Assembly: GCA_042701975.1 (NCBI GenBank)
Contig: CP170561.1
Coordinates: 1 to 64,000 of the forward strand
Length of the DNA: 64,000 bases
DNA from: JAFALK01 sp042701975
GTDB lineage: Bacteria > Pseudomonadota > Gammaproteobacteria > Burkholderiales > Burkholderiaceae_C
Direction of reading: 5' to 3'
Shown: positions 31,123-42,377 of the stretch, piece after piece
Layout of the letters: every line of letters begins with the position of its first letter
Position numbering within the stretch: position 1 is the stretch's first letter
Position numbers and translations under genes: made by a program
The notes under the pieces: generated by a model
Databases searched by the model: none
What the model saw: only the letters and a program-made list of their open reading frames with translations
Told to the model about the DNA's origin: nothing

Positions 31123-33013
31123 AGGACAGGCTCGAAGCCTGGCCGCTCCAGCGGTAGACACGCTGCGTGGCGGCCTTGAAGTCCGCGGGCTTGGCATCAC
31201 GGATGGTGACGAAGCTCTGCGGGTTCAGGTCGATCAGTGGGAACCAGCTGCTCTGCACCTGGATCATGATGCGGTGGCCGCGGCGGAAGCTGTGGTTCAC
31301 GTCGGGCAGCTCGACCTTGATTTCCTCGACCTGGCCGGGAACGCTGGCCACGGCTTTCTCGAAGCTCTGGCGATAGCGCGCACGCAGCGGCTGGCCGCGC
31401 ACCAGCATCTGGTAGCCGCCCAGCGTGTTCTGCGGCGCAGGGATGTCTTTGCCGCGTTCGCGTCCGTTGCCGGCCGGCGCTTCCGGCGGATACACGTCCA
31501 CAAGCTTGACGACCCAGTCGGCGTCCGTGCCGCTGGTGGAAGCCAGCAGCTTGGCGATCACGGGGCCGGAGATGGTGACGTCGCTCTCCAGCACCTCGCT
31601 CTGGTAGGTCAGCACGTCAGGACGGCGCGCGGCAAAGCGCTGGTCGCTGACCATGAATTCGCTGGGCACGCCTGAGGCCGAATAGCCGATGAAGGGCACA
31701 GGCTTGGCCGGGTCGCTCACATAGCTGTCGAACGAAGCCTGGGATTCCTTCGGCGCGGTCCAGCTCAAGTTCCCGCCGGCGGCCAAGTAGAGCTGCTTCG
31801 GCTTGGCCTCCTTGGGCGGCCAGGCATCGAAACGGCGCCAGCGGTTGGAGCCCGTCTCGAACACCCAGGCGGCGGGCAGCTTGGCGTCGGCGCCGTTCTC
31901 CTTCAGGTGCTGCTCGAAGAAGGGCAGCAGCATGTTCTTCTGGAAGAACTGCGCCGTCTCGGAAGCAAACTCGACCTGGCCCATGGCCTTGCCGCTCTTG
32001 CCCAACCAGCCGCCATGGCTCCACGGCCCCATCACCAGGGTGCGCGGCGCGCCAGGGCTTTGCTCGCGCACGGCGCGGTCCACCAGCAGCGGGCCGGCGA
32101 GGTCTTCGGCGTCGAACCAGCCACCGACCGTCATCACCGCGGCCTTCACGCCGTGCAGGTGCTTCTGGATGGCGCGGCTCTTCCAGTAGTCGTCATAGCG
32201 CTCATGTTCGATGGCGTCGGTGAACAGCGGGTTGCTGATCGACTTGGCCAGCGAGCTGAGGTTGCCGCCGCGGTAGGCGTTCAGGTAGTAGTCGTAGGCG
32301 TCGTCGTTCTTGAATTCGAAGGCGCCCCAGCCGCCGTTCTTGCCGCCGGTGGTCGGATTGACCTGCGGCTTGAAGCCCGAATAGAAGCCGAAGTTGGCGG
32401 CCAGCATGAAGGCGCCGCCGTGGTAGCTGTCATCTCCCATGTAGAGGTCGGTCACCGGCGCCTGCGGCGAGATGGCCTTGATGGCGGGATGCGAGTCCAC
32501 GGCCGATGCGGCAGCGTAGAAGCCGGGATACGACACGCCCCACATGCCGACGCGGCCGTTGTTGCCCTTCACGTGATCGACCAGCCACTGCACGGTGTCG
32601 TAGGTGTCGGAGCTCTCGTCCACATCGCCGTTGCCGTTCTTCTTGTCCTTGTGCGGCGTCATTTCCAGCCACTGGCCTTCGGACATGTAGCGCCCGCGCA
32701 CGTCCTGGCAAACGAAGATGTAGCCGGCCTTGAGGAAGTCCTCACTGGGCCAGGCGTGGCCGGCCTGGTCTTCGCCGTAGGGGCCGCAGCCGTAGGGCGT
32801 GCGCACCATCAGGAAGGGGTACTTCTTGCTCTCGTCCTTGGGCACGTAGGCCACGGTGAAGAGCTTCTTGCCGTCACGGGCGGGGATGCGGTATTCGAAC
32901 TTCGTGTAGTTGGCCTTGACGTCGTAGGGCGGCGGGCCTTCGGAGGTTTGGGCTTGTGCGGCAGAAGCGGCGAAGGCCGTGAAAGTGGCCAGGGCGAGAA
33001 CAGAAAGACGCAT
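31106..33013 (-). CDS. CocE/NonD-family secreted hydrolase (X-Pro dipeptidyl-peptidase fold)
   Basis: A 635-residue serine hydrolase with a signal peptide (residues 1-22, ...AASAAQAQ). The nucleophile elbow GVSYPG gives Ser161, and the oxyanion Tyr region is RTPYGCGPYG (71-80). The downstream all-beta PepX_C domain starts near residue 390 and ends with HSFRRGHRIMIQVQSSWFP. Relatives include glutaryl-7-ACA acylases, cocaine esterase and alpha-amino-acid ester hydrolases; the substrate here is unknown. The start ATG at 33013 is 14 bases after the BNR-protein stop, making it the last gene of the TonB–MoaD–BNR–CocE cluster. Confidence 0.9.
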   Translation of the reverse strand: MRLSVLALATFTAFAASAAQAQTSEGPPPYDVKANYTKFEYRIPARDGKKLFTVAYVPKDESKKYPFLMVRTPYGCGPYGEDQAGHAWPSEDFLKAGYIFVCQDVRGRYMSEGQWLEMTPHKDKKNGNGDVDESSDTYDTVQWLVDHVKGNNGRVGMWGVSYPGFYAAASAVDSHPAIKAISPQAPVTDLYMGDDSYHGGAFMLAANFGFYSGFKPQVNPTTGGKNGGWGAFEFKNDDAYDYYLNAYRGGNLSSLAKSISNPLFTDAIEHERYDDYWKSRAIQKHLHGVKAAVMTVGGWFDAEDLAGPLLVDRAVREQSPGAPRTLVMGPWSHGGWLGKSGKAMGQVEFASETAQFFQKNMLLPFFEQHLKENGADAKLPAAWVFETGSNRWRRFDAWPPKEAKPKQLYLAAGGNLSWTAPKESQASFDSYVSDPAKPVPFIGYSASGVPSEFMVSDQRFAARRPDVLTYQSEVLESDVTISGPVIAKLLASTSGTDADWVVKLVDVYPPEAPAGNGRERGKDIPAPQNTLGGYQMLVRGQPLRARYRQSFEKAVASVPGQVEEIKVELPDVNHSFRRGHRIMIQVQSSWFPLIDLNPQSFVTIRDAKPADFKAATQRVYRWSGQASSLSFSTVE

Positions 33014-33027
33014 GATTTCCTTGTCGT

Positions 33028-34110
33028 TCAGAACTTGAGGGCGTAGATCGGGGGAAGGTTGGCGTTGACGAGCTGCCAGTGGTCGCCGGCATCGCTGCTG
33101 GCCCAGAGGCTGCCCGTGGTGCTGCCCATCAGCAGGTGCTGGCCGCTGTCGTCCACCACGAGGCCGTGGCGGTAGACGAGGTCGTAGGCATGGTGTTGCG
33201 GCAGGCCCGAGCGCAGTTGCTCGAAGGTCTTGCCGCCGTCGCGGGTGCGGGTCACGCAGAGCGCGCCGTTCACGGGCACGCGCTTCTCGTCCTTGACGGC
33301 CGGGGCGAACCAGGCGGTGTTGCCGTCCTTCGGGTGGACGGCCACGGCAAAGCCGAAGGTGGTGAAGTCCGTGCCCTTGCACTCGTGCCAGCTGGCGCCG
33401 TTGTCGGTCGAGCGCCAGATGCCGCAGTGGTGCTGCGTCCAGAGCTGGTCCGGCTGCGCCGGGCAGCGCACGACCAGGTGCGGATCCTGCGTGTTCTGCT
33501 CGCCGGCCTGCTCGGGCGGCATGAAGTCCGCGCGCATGCCGGCGGCGCGCAGCTGCCAGTCGGCGCCGCCATCGGTCGTGCGCCAGGCGCCGCCGCAGGA
33601 GATGCCGAGCAGCAGCTCGTCAGGGTTCTTCGGATGCGGGCAGATCGAGTGGATGCCGGGCGTCTCGTAGCCGCCACCGAACCAGCCGGTGCGCTCCTTG
33701 CGGAACCAGAGGTTCTCGTTGAGCTGCCAGCTCACGCCACCATCGGTGCTCTTGAACAGGCCACCGGGATTGGTGCCGCACCAGATCGCGCCGCGCGCAT
33801 CGCGCTCCAGCGACCAGACGTTGACGAGCTTCCAGGCCGGGCCTTCCGCGCCTTCGGGTTGCTCGGGGAAGGTCGGCGTCGCCACCTCGGTCCAGCTCTT
33901 GCCGAAATCCTTGGACGCATGGATCTTCACGCCGAAGTGGCCAAGGTTGAGCGCCGCCAGCATGTGGCCCGAGGCATCGGGCGGCAGCACCATGCTGACC
34001 GGCTCGGCCAGGAAGCTGATGTTGGCGATCTCCCATCCGCTGCCGCCGGCTTTGCGTTGCAGCTCGAACAGACCCTTGCGGGTGGCGACCCAGGCGCTGG
34101 TGGTGCTCAT
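33028..34110 (-). CDS. BNR/Asp-box beta-propeller protein (sialidase-like fold, VPS10/YCF48 type)
   Basis: A 360-residue protein without a signal peptide. Six Asp-box motifs (S/T-x-D-x-G-x-x-W/F) are visible: SKDFGKSW, STDGGVSW, TTDGGADW, STDNGASW, TRDGGKTF and SSDAGDHW. This spacing predicts a six- or seven-bladed propeller. The sialidase catalytic arginine triad is not evident, so a sialidase call would be misleading. It starts 4 bases after the MoaD-like gene ends and is translated with it. Proteins of this type are usually annotated exo-alpha-sialidase or WD40/YVTN/BNR-like; the role is unknown. Confidence 0.85.
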   Translation of the reverse strand: MSTTSAWVATRKGLFELQRKAGGSGWEIANISFLAEPVSMVLPPDASGHMLAALNLGHFGVKIHASKDFGKSWTEVATPTFPEQPEGAEGPAWKLVNVWSLERDARGAIWCGTNPGGLFKSTDGGVSWQLNENLWFRKERTGWFGGGYETPGIHSICPHPKNPDELLLGISCGGAWRTTDGGADWQLRAAGMRADFMPPEQAGEQNTQDPHLVVRCPAQPDQLWTQHHCGIWRSTDNGASWHECKGTDFTTFGFAVAVHPKDGNTAWFAPAVKDEKRVPVNGALCVTRTRDGGKTFEQLRSGLPQHHAYDLVYRHGLVVDDSGQHLLMGSTTGSLWASSDAGDHWQLVNANLPPIYALKF

Positions 34111-34114
34111 GGCT

Positions 34115-34384
34115 TCATCCTCCGGAGAGAGCTTGCAGGACATGGACGACGGACCCAGGCCCGAGAGCCTCGTCCAGCCGCTGGTACTCGCGCAGCCGGC
34201 GTCCGTCCACAAAGATCACGACGTTGGGCCGCAGATGGCCCTGGTCGTCCAGCACATAGCCGCGCAGCCGCGGATTGCCGGCGAAGGCGTCCTCCAGTCC
34301 GGCGCGCAGTTGCACGGCCGAAGTCTCGACTTCCGGGACCTCGACAAAGCGGCGCAGCTGGGGCGTGAAGACGATGCGGGCCAT
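34115..34384 (-). CDS. MoaD/ThiS-like ubiquitin-fold protein
   Basis: An 89-residue beta-grasp protein ending in Gly-Gly (...QALSGG), the C-terminus that MoaD/ThiS proteins use for adenylation and thiocarboxylate formation. NVVIFVDGRRLREYQRLDEAL and the final GSVVHVLQA strand fit the fold. No molybdopterin or thiamine genes (moaE, moeB, thiG) are near. Instead it is sandwiched between a TonB receptor gene and the propeller gene, 4 bases from the latter. Whether it carries sulfur, conjugates to the propeller, or has another role is unknown. Confidence 0.85.
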   Translation of the reverse strand: MARIVFTPQLRRFVEVPEVETSAVQLRAGLEDAFAGNPRLRGYVLDDQGHLRPNVVIFVDGRRLREYQRLDEALGPGSVVHVLQALSGG

Positions 34385-34469
34385 GGCCTTTCGGGAAAGT
34401 CAGGCAGGATAACCGGCTGCCCGAGCGGTGCCCGGGTGACTATCGTCATGTTGCGGATGAAGCGAGGGT

Positions 34470-36725
34470 TTACGGCAGTCTCAAAACCATGCTGAGGTTA
34501 AAGGCACGTAAACCTTCGCGGCGGGTCGTCGATCCAGCGGTGAACCCGTCCAGATCCGTCACGGCGGCGCTGCTCACCACATCGCGCGCCAGCACATTGC
34601 CCAGGGCGATGCGCACCTGCGTGAAGCGATCGGGCTTCCAGGCCGCGAAGAGGTCCAGCGCGCGCTGGCTGCTGCGGCCGGCCAGTTGCAGGTCGGTCTG
34701 CCGCGTCCAGTAGCCGGGCTGCAGCACCAAGCTCACGCCCCAGCTCCAGCGGCTGTCCGGAATGCGGGCGTCGAAACCCATGCTGGCGTTCCACGGCGGT
34801 TGCGCTTCGAGCCGGTTGTCGGGCCCGTCGACCTGCTCCACCGCCGAGCGGTAGATGTGCAGGCCGGCGCGCAGGTTCACCTCGCCGCTCGCGTCAAAGA
34901 CCTGCGGCAGCAGCTGCGCGCCCTGGCCCTTGTATTCGAGCTCCAGCCCGCGGGTGAAGGCGGCGCCGAAGTTGTCCGGCCGCGAGACCCAGCGCGGCAC
35001 GCTGACCACGCCCGGCGCCGGGTCGTCCTCCAGCGCGATGCGGTTGCGGATCAGGTCCTGGATGCGGCGGTAGAACACGCCGACGCTGACGATGCCGCCG
35101 CCCGCCGGGTAGTGCTCGTAGGCCAGGTCAAAGCCCTGCGACTGCTCGGGCTGCAAGCGCGGATTGCCGGCGCGGTCGGCGGCGATCGGCGTGTTGGGCA
35201 CGTTGGACTCGTAGTTGCCGTTGACCTGGTAGCGCGCCATCAGGAGACCGAGGTCCGGCAGCTTGAAGCTGTGGCTCAGCGCTGCGCGGATCTGGTCGCG
35301 GCCCTTGGGGTCGAAGCGGTAGTTCAGATTGAAGGTCGGGGCGACAACGCGCGCGCGGTTGGCCAGCTGATCCTGCGGATTGCGGCTCAGGCTGTGCACC
35401 TCTTCCACGCGCAAGCCCGGCAACAATCCCCAGTGCTCGCCAAGGTTGAACTGGTCCTGCACAAAGACGGCCAGCCGGTGGATGCGCGCATCGAAGGGCG
35501 TGCCGGCTGTGCTGTTGAACTGCTCGACACCCCACTCCCAGACGCGCCGCAGCTCGTGCCGGCTGCGCGTCTCGGCATCCCAGCCGAGGGTGAGGGTGTG
35601 GTCTTCGCCGACGGGTTGGTTCCAACGCCCGGCGGCGGCGCCGCGGTGGTCGGCGAAATCGGTGTGCGAATCGCGCTGGACGGTGGGCGTGTCGTTCACG
35701 TCCAGGCCCAGGTAGTGGCCTTCGCTCTCTCGCAGCGTGTCCTGCCAGGAGGCGCGCAGTTCCATGCGTGTGCCGTCCTTGCCGAAGTTGCGCAGCCACT
35801 GCAGGTTGGCGCGGCGCACCTGCGCATGGGTCTCCGTCTCAGACCCGTCGTCGGTGGTCAGCCAGGGCGTACCGGCCAGGCTGTCGATGTGCCGATCACC
35901 GCGGCTGACGGCGCGGTTGGCCTGCAGGAACAGGCCGCCGTTGAGCTTGTCGTCCTCCGAGAGCTTCCACTGAAAGCGCGGGCCAAACTGCGCGTTGGTG
36001 CTGCGGCCTTCGTCGTGGCCGAGGATGCCCTGGGCCTGCGGCACGTCCAAGCTGTCGCGCGAATGGCGCTCGCCCCAGTAATGTGTCTCCTGCGCTCCGC
36101 GCGAGAGCGTGAAGGGCAGGACAAAGCCGAGATCGCCCACCCTGTCGCCGTACTGCAGCGTCGTGCCGGCCGTGGGCTGCAGCGAACGGTAGCCCAGGTT
36201 GGCGCGCCACTCGCGCGAGCGGGTCTTGGGCGGCTCGCGCAGCACGAGGTTGAGCGTGCCGGCCACGCCGGGGAACTCGGCCGTCGCGCCCTTGATGATT
36301 TCGATGCGCTCGAGATCGGCGGGCGACAGGCTGTCGATGGAGAAGCCCGGCGGCAGCGGCTCGCCGTTGATGAGGATCTGCGTGTAGCCGCCGCCCAGGC
36401 CGCGCAGCCGTGGCGCGCCACCTTCCATGCTGACGCCGGGCAGACGCTTGAGCACGTCGGTCACGTCGATGTCGCCCTGGCGATCCAGCTCCTCACGGCC
36501 GTAGACCGACATGGCGATGTTCTGCTTGCGGCGGATCGTCTCGTCGGTGTCGGCCTCGCCCGTGACGACCACGCGGTCGAGCACGGCGCTGGCTGCCGCG
36601 GCAGGCGCCGACGCGGCGAGCGGCGCACGGGCGGGTGCCGGTGCTGCGGCCGGCGCCTGCGCATGCCCCCACAAGGGCAAAAGAGCGAGCAGGAACAGCA
36701 GGAACAGCAGGAACAGGCGCGGCAT
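34470..36725 (-). CDS. TonB-dependent outer-membrane receptor
   Basis: A 751-residue outer-membrane protein. A signal peptide with a leucine/phenylalanine-rich core (residues 1-23) is followed by an alanine/proline-rich stretch. The plug domain (about 55-165) contains VLKRLPGVSMEGGAPRLRGL and IEIIKGATAEFPGVAGTLNL, and a 22-strand barrel follows. The last residues are LSMVLRLP rather than ending in an aromatic residue, which is unusual for a barrel. No Fur box is evident upstream. It precedes the MoaD-like gene by 85 bases on the same strand. The ligand cannot be told from sequence. Confidence 0.9.
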   Translation of the reverse strand: MPRLFLLFLLFLLALLPLWGHAQAPAAAPAPARAPLAASAPAAAASAVLDRVVVTGEADTDETIRRKQNIAMSVYGREELDRQGDIDVTDVLKRLPGVSMEGGAPRLRGLGGGYTQILINGEPLPPGFSIDSLSPADLERIEIIKGATAEFPGVAGTLNLVLREPPKTRSREWRANLGYRSLQPTAGTTLQYGDRVGDLGFVLPFTLSRGAQETHYWGERHSRDSLDVPQAQGILGHDEGRSTNAQFGPRFQWKLSEDDKLNGGLFLQANRAVSRGDRHIDSLAGTPWLTTDDGSETETHAQVRRANLQWLRNFGKDGTRMELRASWQDTLRESEGHYLGLDVNDTPTVQRDSHTDFADHRGAAAGRWNQPVGEDHTLTLGWDAETRSRHELRRVWEWGVEQFNSTAGTPFDARIHRLAVFVQDQFNLGEHWGLLPGLRVEEVHSLSRNPQDQLANRARVVAPTFNLNYRFDPKGRDQIRAALSHSFKLPDLGLLMARYQVNGNYESNVPNTPIAADRAGNPRLQPEQSQGFDLAYEHYPAGGGIVSVGVFYRRIQDLIRNRIALEDDPAPGVVSVPRWVSRPDNFGAAFTRGLELEYKGQGAQLLPQVFDASGEVNLRAGLHIYRSAVEQVDGPDNRLEAQPPWNASMGFDARIPDSRWSWGVSLVLQPGYWTRQTDLQLAGRSSQRALDLFAAWKPDRFTQVRIALGNVLARDVVSSAAVTDLDGFTAGSTTRREGLRAFNLSMVLRLP

Positions 36726-37726
36726 GCGTCGAGACAGGGGGTTGGCCAAGAATCGCGGATTGCAGCATGTAAAGCCCCAGCGCGACATTGCTCAACATTG
36801 CCGAAGACAATCCGCAGCCATTCCAAAAACGTAGCGCCCAATGCCTTCCCAACGCACCGGCATGCTGTATGCCTTTCTTGCCTATGCCATCTGGGGCCTG
36901 TTCCCGCTGTACTTCAAGCAGCTGCATGGCGTTGACGCCTTCGAGGTGATCGCCCACCGCACGCTGTGGTCGCTGGCGGTGCTGCTGGCCGTGCTGGCCG
37001 TGCTGCGGCGTTGGGCGTGGATGCCGGAGGTCTTTGCCAAGCCGGCGGTGCTGCGGGCAAGTGCGATCTCCGCCCTGCTGCTCTCGGGCAACTGGCTGGT
37101 CTACGTCTGGGCCGTGCAGAACGGGCATGTGGTGGAGTCCAGCCTGGGCTACTTCATCAACCCGCTGGTCAGCGTGGCGCTGGGTTTTGTCGTGCTGCAC
37201 GAGCGCCCGCGGCCGCTGCAGTGGGCCGCCGTGGGCCTGGCCGGCGTGGGCGTGCTGTGGCTGGCCTTCGGTGCTGGCCACGTGCCGTGGATCGCGCTGG
37301 TGCTGGCGGTCTCCTTCGGCTTCTACGGCCTGATGCGCAAGACCGCCACGCTCGGCGCGCTGGAAGGTCTGACGCTGGAGACGCTGATCCTCGCGCCCAT
37401 TGCCGCCGTGGCGCTGATCTGGTGGTGCATGAACGGCACGAGCCCGCTGGTGCGCGGCGCGCAAGGCGACAGCCACCTGATCGCCTGGCTGCTCGCCGCC
37501 GGCCCGCTGACGGCGGTGCCGCTGCTGCTGTTCGCCTCCGGCGCGCGCCGCATCCCGCTGATGCTGCTGGGCCTGATGCAGTACATCGCGCCGACCCTGC
37601 AATTCGCCATCGGCGTCTACGTCTACGGCGAGCCGATGAGCCCTTCGCGGCTCATCGGCTTCGCCATCATCTGGACGGCCCTGGCGCTGTACAGCGCCGA
37701 GGGCCTGCTCCGCTCCGGCTTGATCC

Positions 37727-39901
<2,175 letters not shown>

Positions 39902-39939
39902 CTTTGATGCCTCCTGGAAGGAATTGGACGTTGGGGGAC

Positions 39940-39963
39940 AAAAAAGGCAGCCGAAGCTGCCTT
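39940..39963 (-). terminator. Rho-independent terminator after ahpF
   Basis: On the minus strand a 7-bp stem AAGGCAG/CTGCCTT closes a CTTCGG loop, followed by TTTTTT. The loop is the very stable UUCG type. It begins four bases after the ahpF stop and lies 38 bases before katG. Confidence 0.92.
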
Positions 39964-39967
39964 GATT

Positions 39968-41521
39968 TCAGTTGCGCATCAGGTGATCGAAGGCACCGAG
40001 CGCGGCCTTCGCACCGTCGCCTGCGGCGATGATGATCTGCTTGAAGGGTACGGTCGTCGCATCGCCAGCAGCGAACACACCGGGGATCGAGGTCTGGCCC
40101 TTGGCATCGACGATGATCTCGCCGTGCTTGGACAGCTCCAGCGTGCCCTTGAGCCACTCGGTGTTGGGCACGAGGCCGATCTGCACGAACACGCCTTCGA
40201 GCTCGACGTGATGGTCAGCGCCGGTGATGCGGTCCTTGTACGAGATGCCGTTGAGCTTGGAGCCGTCGCCCGTCAGCTCGGTCGTCTGCGCGTTCTTGAC
40301 GATCACGACGTTGGGCAGGCTTTGCAGCTTCTTGACCAGCACGGCATCTGCGCGCAGCTCGGCCGCAAACTCGATCAGCGTGACGTGGGAGACGATGCCG
40401 GCCAGGTCGATGGCGGCTTCAACACCCGAGTTGCCCCCGCCGATCACGGCGACACGCTTGCCCTTGAACAGCGGGCCATCGCAGTGCGGGCAGTAGGCCA
40501 CGCCCTTGTTCTTGTACTCCTGCTCGCCGGGCACGTTGACGTTGCGCCAGCGGGCGCCGGTCGTGATGATCAGCGTCTTGCTCTTGAGCGAGCCCCCGTT
40601 CTCCAGCTGCAGCTCCACGAGACCACCCGGCGTTGCCGCGGGGACGAGCTTTTGCGCACGCTGCAGGTTCATCGTGTCCACGCCGTAGTGCTTGACGTGC
40701 TGCTCCAGCGCGGTGGCGAACTTCGGGCCGTCGGTCTCGAGCACCGAGATGTAGTTCTCGATGGCCAGGGTGTCGTTGACCTGGCCACCAAAACGCTCGG
40801 CCGCGATGCCGGTGCGGATGCCCTTGCGGGCGGCGTACACGGCAGCCGCAGCGCCAGCGGGGCCACCGCCCACGATCAGCACGTCAAAGGCCTGCTTGGC
40901 GGAGAGCTTCTCGGCATCCTTGGCCGCAGCGCCGCTGTCGAGCTTGGTCACGACCTCTTCAACGGTCATGCGGCCCGAGGCGAACATCTGGCCGTTCAGG
41001 AACACGGCCGGCACGGCCATGATCTCGCGGCGGTTGACTTCGTCCTGGAACAGACCGCCATCGACGATGGTCGTCTTGACGCGCGGATTGAGCACCGACA
41101 TCAGCGAGAGTGCCTGCACCACGTCCGGGCAGTTGTGGCAGGACAGGGACATGTAGACCTCGAACTCGTAGTCGCCATTCAAGGCGATCACGCGGTCGAT
41201 GGTGTCCTGCTCCACCTTGGGCGGGTGTCCGCCGGTCCACAGCAGGGCCAGCACGAGTGAGGTGAACTCGTGGCCGAACGGGATGGCGGCAAAGCGCAGG
41301 CTTTGCTCGGTGCCTTCGCGACGCAGGCTGAAGGAGGGGCGGCGTGCGTCCTGGCCGTCGGTGCTGAGCTTGATGAGATCGCTCATGCCGGCGATGTCAT
41401 TGAGCAGATGGCTCAGCTCACGCGAGGACTCGCTGTCGTCGAGCGAAGCGATGATTTCGAACGGCAGCTTGACGCGTTCGAGGTAGGCGGCGAGTTGGGC
41501 TTTGAGGTTGTCGTCGAGCAT
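39968..41521 (-). CDS. ahpF: Alkyl hydroperoxide reductase subunit F
   Basis: A 517-residue flavoprotein that passes electrons from NADH to AhpC. The N-terminal domain of two thioredoxin folds carries SCHNCPD with C128/C131. The C-terminal thioredoxin-reductase domain has FAD and NAD GxGxxA/G motifs (IVGGGPAGAAAAVYAARKG and VIGGGNSGVEAAIDLAG) and the redox pair in YCPHCDGPLF. Length matches E. coli AhpF. The gene follows ahpC, separated by 165 bases that can form two hairpins. Confidence 0.96.
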   Translation of the reverse strand: MLDDNLKAQLAAYLERVKLPFEIIASLDDSESSRELSHLLNDIAGMSDLIKLSTDGQDARRPSFSLRREGTEQSLRFAAIPFGHEFTSLVLALLWTGGHPPKVEQDTIDRVIALNGDYEFEVYMSLSCHNCPDVVQALSLMSVLNPRVKTTIVDGGLFQDEVNRREIMAVPAVFLNGQMFASGRMTVEEVVTKLDSGAAAKDAEKLSAKQAFDVLIVGGGPAGAAAAVYAARKGIRTGIAAERFGGQVNDTLAIENYISVLETDGPKFATALEQHVKHYGVDTMNLQRAQKLVPAATPGGLVELQLENGGSLKSKTLIITTGARWRNVNVPGEQEYKNKGVAYCPHCDGPLFKGKRVAVIGGGNSGVEAAIDLAGIVSHVTLIEFAAELRADAVLVKKLQSLPNVVIVKNAQTTELTGDGSKLNGISYKDRITGADHHVELEGVFVQIGLVPNTEWLKGTLELSKHGEIIVDAKGQTSIPGVFAAGDATTVPFKQIIIAAGDGAKAALGAFDHLMRN

Positions 41522-41588
41522 GGCGTTCTTCTCCTGTTCAGATGTGGCTGCTCCAGCCACCCTGAGAACGCCAGATTGCTCCTGACGC

Positions 41589-41644
41589 TCTCAGCGTAGC
41601 TTGATCGCTTCGCTGAGGTCCGCAAGCCCCGGGGGACTTGCGGA
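41589..41644 (-). promoter_or_regulatory. Two hairpins in the ahpC–ahpF intergenic region
   Basis: CTCAGCG (41590-41596 area) can pair with CGCTGAG (41611-41617), and TCCGCAAG (41619-41626) pairs with CTTGCGGA (41637-41644). No T-run follows either on the minus strand. They might stabilise the ahpC mRNA end or limit read-through, giving more AhpC than AhpF; this is inferred from position only. Confidence 0.35.
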
Positions 41645-41686
41645 GTTGATGTCGATCACTGGATCGAAATCAGCTTGAATGGACCG

Positions 41687-42250
41687 TTAGATCTTGCCGA
41701 CCAGGTCCAGCGACGGGGTGATCGTCTTGGCGCCTTCGTTCCACTTGGCAGGGCAGACCTGGCCCGGGTGCTCGGCCACGTACTTGGCGGCGCGGACCTT
41801 GCGGACGGTTTCCTTGACGTCGCGGGCGATGGCGTTGTCGTGGACTTCAGCGGTCTTGATCACGCCTTCCGGGTTGATCACGAAGGTGCCGCGCAGGGCC
41901 AGGCCTTCTTCCGGGATGTGCACGCCGAAGGCGTTGGTCAGGGCGTGGGTGGGGTCGCCGACCAGGGGGAACTTGGCCTTGCCAACGGCCGGCGAGGTTT
42001 CGTGCCAGACCTTGTGCGAGAAGTGCGTGTCGGTCGTGACGATGTAGACCTCGGCGCCGAGCTTCTGGAATTCAGCGTAGTTGTCGGCCGCGTCTTCGAT
42101 TTCCGTCGGGCAGTTGAAGGTGAAGGCAGCCGGCATGAAGATCAGCACGGACCACTTGCCCTTGAGGTTCGCTTCCGTGACCTCGATGAACTTGCCGTTG
42201 AGGTAAGCCTGGGCCTTGAACGGTTGGACTTGGGTGTTGATCAGAGACAT
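41687..42250 (-). CDS. ahpC: Alkyl hydroperoxide reductase subunit C (2-Cys peroxiredoxin)
   Basis: A 187-residue typical 2-Cys peroxiredoxin. The peroxidatic cysteine C47 is in FTFNCPTE and the resolving cysteine C166 in GQVCPAKW, the same positions as in E. coli AhpC. It reduces hydrogen peroxide and organic peroxides using AhpF. A good AAGGGAA ribosome-binding site precedes the ATG. A long inverted repeat lies just upstream in the presumed leader. No oxyR gene is present in the window. Confidence 0.97.
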   Translation of the reverse strand: MSLINTQVQPFKAQAYLNGKFIEVTEANLKGKWSVLIFMPAAFTFNCPTEIEDAADNYAEFQKLGAEVYIVTTDTHFSHKVWHETSPAVGKAKFPLVGDPTHALTNAFGVHIPEEGLALRGTFVINPEGVIKTAEVHDNAIARDVKETVRKVRAAKYVAEHPGQVCPAKWNEGAKTITPSLDLVGKI

Positions 42251-42267
42251 TGCAATTCCCTTGGTAG

Positions 42268-42315
42268 CTGGGTGGGTTGATGATGGAACGAATCTTATCG
42301 ACTCGTCCCACCCAG
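42268..42315 (-). promoter_or_regulatory. Long inverted repeat upstream of ahpC
   Basis: CTGGGTGGG (42268-42276) and CCCACCCAG (42307-42315) form a perfect 9-bp stem with a 30-base loop, ending 17 bases before the ahpC ATG. It could be a leader hairpin or a protein-binding site. No clear OxyR motif (ATAG-N7-CTAT) is seen. Confidence 0.4.
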
Positions 42316-42377
42316 CAGGGTTGAATGTCCCAATCGGCGTGATTGGCTTGGCCTATCGGCCCGGCGTCACAGTCGCG

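Noticed and set aside
33028..34110. Calling the propeller protein an exo-alpha-sialidase
   Set aside because: Asp boxes are structural and occur in many propellers; the catalytic arginine triad, Asp, Tyr and Glu of sialidases are not evident and there is no signal peptide.
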